Positions 62,372 to 64,000 of a stretch of 64,000 nt of DNA are shown here, piece by piece (the stretch's first letter is position 1; every line of letters begins with the position of its first letter). Position numbers and translations under genes: made by a program. The notes under the pieces were generated by a model. That model had not been told where the DNA came from, ran no database searches, and saw only the letters and a list, made by a program, of their open reading frames with translations. Source of the DNA: Halalkalibacter urbisdiaboli (GTDB taxonomy: Bacteria > Bacillota > Bacilli > Bacillales > Bacillaceae_D); assembly GCF_002156385.1 (NCBI RefSeq), contig NZ_MVJM01000002.1, forward strand, positions 889,816 to 953,815, written 5' to 3'.

Positions 62372-62481
62372 ATTTTATAAGAACGTCTTTTTCCTCTTTG
62401 ATTTGAAGGCCACCTTTGGTAAAATAGGAACATTCGTAACGAGCTCGATCGTTTTTGCTTGTTCAAGTTAGGAGGAAAATC

Positions 62482-63435
62482 ATGACTAAGAAGTGGTTAC
62501 TAGCTGGAGTTTCGACGCTATACCTGCTTTCTGCTTGTAATGATTTAGAACCAACAGTCATTATTGAACCAGAACTCAATGAAGAAGAACCTCAAATAGA
62601 AGAGACACAAGAAGAACCTCCAGCCGAAGAGGAGGAGCCTGAGGTTGACGAAATCCTGACAAACATGCTTAAAGCAGCCGAACAAATTGAAAGCTTTTCA
62701 ACTAGCATTTATATAGAGCAAGTCACATATAGTGATGAAGACGAACCAGTCACTCAAACAGTCAAAAAGACAATTGACGCCATTAAAGAGCCCTTTAGCT
62801 TTTATCAACAGACAAGCATGACCATTCCAGAAATCGGTGACCTTAAAGCAGAAATCTATTACACCGATCAAGGCGTCTTTTTAAAAGACAACATTGAAAA
62901 CATGTGGGTAAAATACCCTGATGAATTGAAGGAAGATTTACTCGCTCTACAAGCAAACCAAATTCGACCAGAGGAACAAGCCAAGCTCTTACAAGCACGC
63001 TCGAAAAATATAATCCTGCTCGAAAACGACGAACATTACATCGTCATACTTCCTGATGTCGACGAGGAATTCGCTAATACCATACAACAAGCCATCGTCC
63101 GACAATCAACAACACCAATGAGCGAAATGTTAACCATTTTAGACCTAACAGACGTGAAATACCATTTATACATAAACAAGGAAACCTTTTTATATGAAAA
63201 GCTAGATGTCACCTTACAGTTTGAAGGCGGGCTTGAATCCACCGAAAACCTCATGCTCACCCAAAAGGCTACCATCGAATTTAATCAATTTAACGATTTT
63301 GACGAAATCATTGCTCCTGAAGAAGTAATCGAAACAGCCGAAAACTTCAACATAAATCTCGATGATTTCGAAGGGCTAGCTGACTTTGAGATGGGCGAGT
63401 TAGGTGAGATTGGTATAATTGAGCCTGTTGAATAG
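62482..63435 (+). CDS. Lipoprotein, DUF6612-like (317 aa)
   Basis: Predicted membrane-anchored extracellular lipoprotein of unknown function. Lipobox LYLLSAC (Cys at about 19), an acidic Glu/Pro linker (about 28-55), then an LppX/LolA-like beta domain (about 60-290): EILTNMLKAAEQIESFSTSI, a paired-strand region, and DVKYHLYINKETFLYEKLDV, as in DUF6612 proteins of Bacillales. Start ATG 62482 behind TTAGGAGG. It ends at a plus-strand hairpin. Confidence 0.78.
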   Translation: MTKKWLLAGVSTLYLLSACNDLEPTVIIEPELNEEEPQIEETQEEPPAEEEEPEVDEILTNMLKAAEQIESFSTSIYIEQVTYSDEDEPVTQTVKKTIDAIKEPFSFYQQTSMTIPEIGDLKAEIYYTDQGVFLKDNIENMWVKYPDELKEDLLALQANQIRPEEQAKLLQARSKNIILLENDEHYIVILPDVDEEFANTIQQAIVRQSTTPMSEMLTILDLTDVKYHLYINKETFLYEKLDVTLQFEGGLESTENLMLTQKATIEFNQFNDFDEIIAPEEVIETAENFNINLDDFEGLADFEMGELGEIGIIEPVE

Positions 63436-63465
63436 AGAAGGGTTGTCGTTTAAGCTTAAGCTGAG

Positions 63466-63504
63466 AAATCGCCTCACTACGTTGGTTGACGTGGGGAGGC
63501 GATT
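63466..63504 (+). terminator. Terminator-like hairpin after the DUF6612 gene
   Basis: AAATCGCCTC / GAGGCGATTT perfect 10-bp arms, 30 bp after the stop; only a weak T tract follows. Confidence 0.65.
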
Positions 63505-63528
63505 TGTGGTTGCTAATTGTCCGAATAA

Positions 63529-63564
63529 CGAAAAAAGTCAACCAAATTAGGTTGACTTTTTTCG
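63529..63564. terminator. Bidirectional terminator between DUF6612 gene and fliT
   Basis: CGAAAAAAGTCAACC / GGTTGACTTTTTTCG perfect 15-bp arms with A/T runs in the stem, able to end both convergent transcripts. Confidence 0.88.
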
Positions 63565-63565
63565 T

Positions 63566-63946
63566 TTAAATTCCACGTTTATCGATAAACGCTCCTTCAT
63601 TCATCGGGGCATCATATGGATTATCGTAGCGCTTATTGACCTTTTTCTTATAATTCATTTGGTCTATATCTCGTTTTAAAAGAATCGAATCCGATTTTAA
63701 TTTACTCTCTACTTGTTGGTTCAATGTCAAAATCTCACTCGCAATTGTACGTTCATCTTCTGTTTCAGCCGGTCTGTTAATAGATTGAATTGCCTCTTCC
63801 CTCAGCGTTAACAACCGCTCAACCTCATTAATATAAGACTCACGGTCTTCTATATTAGAAGGCAAGCTTAAAGTAAGGTGTGATAATAAATCCCTAGTTA
63901 GGCCTAAAAGAGTATCAAGTGCTTGTTGGAGTGAGTTACCCTCCAT
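63566..63946 (-). CDS. fliT: Flagellar protein FliT (126 aa)
   Basis: Export chaperone-type flagellar protein (FliD chaperone in characterised bacteria). Helical and Leu/Glu-rich (LQQALDTLLGLTRDLL, YINEVERLLTLREEAIQSI), ending in a charged tail (NYKKKVNKRYDNPY). Identification rests on size, helical pattern and its direct overlap with fliS, as in the Bacillus fliD-fliS-fliT order. ATG 63946 behind GGAAG; a TTG at 63964 is in frame. Overlaps the fliS end by 11 bp. Confidence 0.75.
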   Translation of the reverse strand: MEGNSLQQALDTLLGLTRDLLSHLTLSLPSNIEDRESYINEVERLLTLREEAIQSINRPAETEDERTIASEILTLNQQVESKLKSDSILLKRDIDQMNYKKKVNKRYDNPYDAPMNEGAFIDKRGI

Positions 63947-64000
63947 GACGTTGCTTCCGATCAATTTGGATCGCTTCCTTCCAAGTATCTCGAAAACTAA
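63936..64000 (-). CDS. fliS: Flagellar chaperone FliS, C-terminal end (partial)
   Basis: The last 20 codons visible, FRDTWKEAIQIDRKQRHGG then TAA at 63938-63936, match the C-terminal FRDTWK segment of FliS, the flagellin export chaperone. The remainder lies beyond the window. Adjacent fliT supports the call. Confidence 0.75.
   Translation of the reverse strand, partial: SFRDTWKEAIQIDRKQRHGG

Overview
The window looks like the chromosome of a spore-forming Bacillaceae bacterium, probably an Alkalihalobacillus/Halalkalibacter-type relative of Bacillus subtilis. The evidence is the conserved blocks hprK-lgt-yvoD-ppaX-yvoF, csbA-(sda)-uvrB-uvrA, ctpB/ftsX/ftsE/cccB/yvjA/prfB/secA/hpf and fliS-fliT, strong GGAGG ribosome-binding sites, frequent TTG/GTG starts, and Bacillus-type sigma-B, sigma-H and LexA sites. 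Almost everything is on the minus strand. Species cannot be assigned from the sequence alone.

Layout from left to right. (1) 1-2014: the N-terminal 671 residues of a secreted rhamnogalacturonan lyase (PL11), cut by the window edge. (2) 2.5-19.6 kb: a polymorphic-toxin locus. One complete 2859-residue secreted RHS/YD-repeat protein with a PD-(D/E)XK-like toxin tip and its immunity gene is followed downstream by five displaced toxin-tip/immunity cassettes (an AAPQ-type remnant, a NucA/NucB DNase, an intact AAPQ-type tip, and two WHH nucleases). The displaced tips have no start codon or RHS body of their own. Several begin at a shared GGGTACGGGTAA junction that is in frame with the main gene. 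Most cassettes end in a copy of one conserved hairpin terminator. A cyclic-di-GMP-I (GEMM) riboswitch followed by a terminator precedes the intact RHS gene. (3) 19.9-27.0 kb: a TetR regulator/SwrC-type RND pump/lipoprotein membrane-fusion operon with a clear promoter and operator, then a secreted acidic DUF5667 protein preceded by a second c-di-GMP-I riboswitch. (4) 27.4-29.0 kb: three small plus-strand membrane-protein genes.

(5) 29.3-42.3 kb: housekeeping block: yvoF, ppaX, yvoD, lgt, hprK, yvlDCB, uvrA, uvrB (LexA box), a short sda gene, csbA and minJ. (6) 42.5-52.8 kb: ctpB, motB, motA, an EnvC-like M23 activator, ftsX, ftsE, cccB, yvjA and prfB with its programmed +1 frameshift. (7) 52.8-57.2 kb: secA, a DUF1906 protein, and hpf with overlapping sigma-B and sigma-H promoters. 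(8) 57.2-64 kb: pxpBAC 5-oxoprolinase genes, an SLT-SH3-SLH cell-wall enzyme, a cold-shock protein, a 56-residue orphan, a DUF6612 lipoprotein, fliT and the end of fliS.

The most unusual part is the RHS locus: a c-di-GMP-controlled secreted toxin next to a store of alternative toxin/immunity cassettes bounded by repeated sequences that could serve as recombination ends. Intergenic regions elsewhere hold several unexplained repeat families: 113-bp tandem repeats, a cluster of hairpins, GC-rich repeat pairs, and a perfect LexA box with no evident target gene.
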